A DNA stretch of 64,000 bases from Trochalopteron elliotii (lineage: Eukaryota > Chordata > Aves > Passeriformes > Leiothrichidae): NCBI GenBank assembly GCA_024734555.1, contig JANPWX010000026.1:4775741-4839740 (forward strand). The letters are read 5' to 3'. Shown here piece by piece: positions 62,601 to 64,000 of the stretch. Numbering within the stretch: the first letter of the stretch is position 1; the number at the start of each line of letters is the position of its first letter. The notes beneath the pieces are model-generated. The model was given only the letters and a program-made list of their open reading frames with translations. It was not told the DNA's origin and did no database searches. The translations under genes were made by a program, and so were the position numbers.

Positions 62601-64000
62601 GTTAATGTTCTTGCTCCTCAGTATGTACACCTGCTGAGTCACATTTAATTTTCCTCTGTGATATGGCAAATTAGCTACTTAACATTTTTTTCCTTAGGTA
62701 CTTTGCATGAAGAAGCACAAAGCTTGTTCTGGTTTTCTGGTTAACAGGATACTACCCTGAGAGTACCTATTGTGCTCTTCAGGACTGAGTGGCCCACACA
62801 TCTTGCCACAGATGTGAGGCTTGTCTGTCTCAAAGGAAGAGAATTTCAGAGGGCTCTTTGAAGGACTGTGCTGATAAGGAGGCTGACATCCCTATCTTAA
62901 GTTGAAACGTACCTTATTGTTTTAGCTTTTAACCCAGTAGCCTGCACTACCTAAAATGCTTGAATTACAGGAAAGGTTAGTATCTTCTGCTGTCTTTTCC
63001 TTGACGGGTTGATTGCTCAGTCTAAACTTGAGGCTGTTGGATTCCCTTCTTAAACTAACTGTCCACCAAGCTTTCTTTGTATTAATCAGAATCAGTAAAC
63101 ATTAGCATACTGTGCATAAGGCACATGAAAAGACTGTTGCTGCAGTTGTTTTAAAAACCCCAGAGCTTTGCCATGTGACTTGTGACCACGTAGAGTTCTC
63201 ATGCTGATTTACAGGGAACACCTTCATTTTTTTCAGTCTTGCATAGCAGAGAATGAGGGTTGCTCAGTGCAATGTTGCATGTGAATCCAGAGATCACCCG
63301 CTGTTCCTAAACACAGGGGATTAAAATAATTTGTAACCAGGAGAGACATTGGATGAAGTTTGCCAGAAATCTAGTAGGAACCAAAATAAAAGAGTCCCTA
63401 GTACAGGTCAACTAATTCAGCTTTTGGAATCAGCATAGCGTAGGAGTTCCTAATCCCTCTGGTGGTAGTGGTCTGCCTTCTAATTTTAGTCTCTTTCAGT
63501 TTACTTGTAAAGCACAATAGACCAGTGGAAAAAAGTCTGCATTTTAAAAAAGTTTTTGAAGAGCAGGCATGAGTCATACCTGTCCCTGCAGGCCATTAAA
63601 AAGCTGCCAACAGTTAGCTGGGAAGAGGTGTATTTAAACTGTGTTTGTGCCAATTTAAATCACTTTATTCAAAAGCATGAATGAGGTTGTAGTATTCCAT
63701 TAAGACTGTTGTTATCAAATTTTAATGAGGAACTATATTTACACAAGCAGCAAATGAGTTCTTCCCAGAATTTTCTTTTTAATCAAATACTCCTAAACAT
63801 TGTCTGTGATTTTACAAGGGACAGAAGTGAACATTGTTCAGTCTTGTCCCAGTGGGGAAATTCAGCTAACAACTGGGCTGTGTTTGAATAACTGCATAGA
63901 AATTGAAATTTAGGTTCATCAGTGAATGATCTGGTCAGTGGCTCGTAGCATGTTTTGTTGAAGGTAGGTAGTAAAATGGGGATTCAGGTCTGGCCAGTTT

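Larger units (their letters stand above)
46826..64000 (+). other. FBXW7: FBXW7 intron to the window end
   Basis: No coding exon recognised. AT-rich sequence with T-runs, a GA-rich patch near 57840-57855, and weak traces of old repeats at about 52963-53005, 58490-58560 and 59520-59645. A short segment around 60760-60850 has several CpGs (for example CCCCGCCG) but no identifiable gene. The shared FBXW7 exons are presumed to lie beyond 64000. Confidence 0.5.

Noticed and set aside
1..64000. CRISPR arrays, bacterial operons, insertion sequences or tRNA genes
   Set aside because: No regularly spaced repeats, no dense gene packing, and no complete tRNA cloverleaf with proper A and B boxes were seen; the sequence is vertebrate intronic DNA.

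Overview
The window looks like an avian nuclear genome segment: AT-rich vertebrate intronic DNA with CR1 LINE 3' fragments typical of birds. A short LTR-like stretch beginning TGTCCTGGTTTAGGAC resembles endogenous-retrovirus LTRs I associate with songbirds, so a passerine or other neoavian bird is plausible, though that is inference. No prokaryotic operons, CRISPR arrays, phage or plasmid genes are present.

Only one gene is recognised: FBXW7 (F-box and WD40 repeat protein 7, the substrate receptor of an SCF ubiquitin ligase), transcribed on the + strand. Two alternative first coding exons are present. The alpha-isoform exon (coding part 9500-9988, 163 codons) follows a splice acceptor at 9429-9430 and ends at a GTGAGA donor. 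The gamma-isoform exon (coding part 29911-30057, 49 codons) ends at a GTAAGT donor. Both end on a codon boundary, so either can splice onto the same shared exons, which encode dimerisation, F-box and WD40 domains. I did not find those shared exons before position 64000, and I did not recognise a beta-type exon.

Layout: 1-9430 is intron or 5' flank of the alpha exon; 9431-9988 is the alpha exon; 9989 to about 29600 is intron with two CR1 fragments (about 13255-14216 and 17850-18184) and a probable LTR fragment (about 16445); about 29600-30057 holds the gamma leader and exon; 30058-64000 is intron with one more CR1 tail (about 46595-46825), small tandem repeats, and weak traces of older SINEs near 58490 and 59520.

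The alternative first exons are how one locus makes proteins with the same ligase core but different N-termini: alpha carries a basic nuclear-localisation motif and a long acidic tract, gamma a short hydrophobic-containing leader. Nothing seen amounts to a previously undescribed system. The items most worth following up are an uninterrupted reading frame running from the alpha splice acceptor into the alpha ATG, and the apparent absence of a beta exon.
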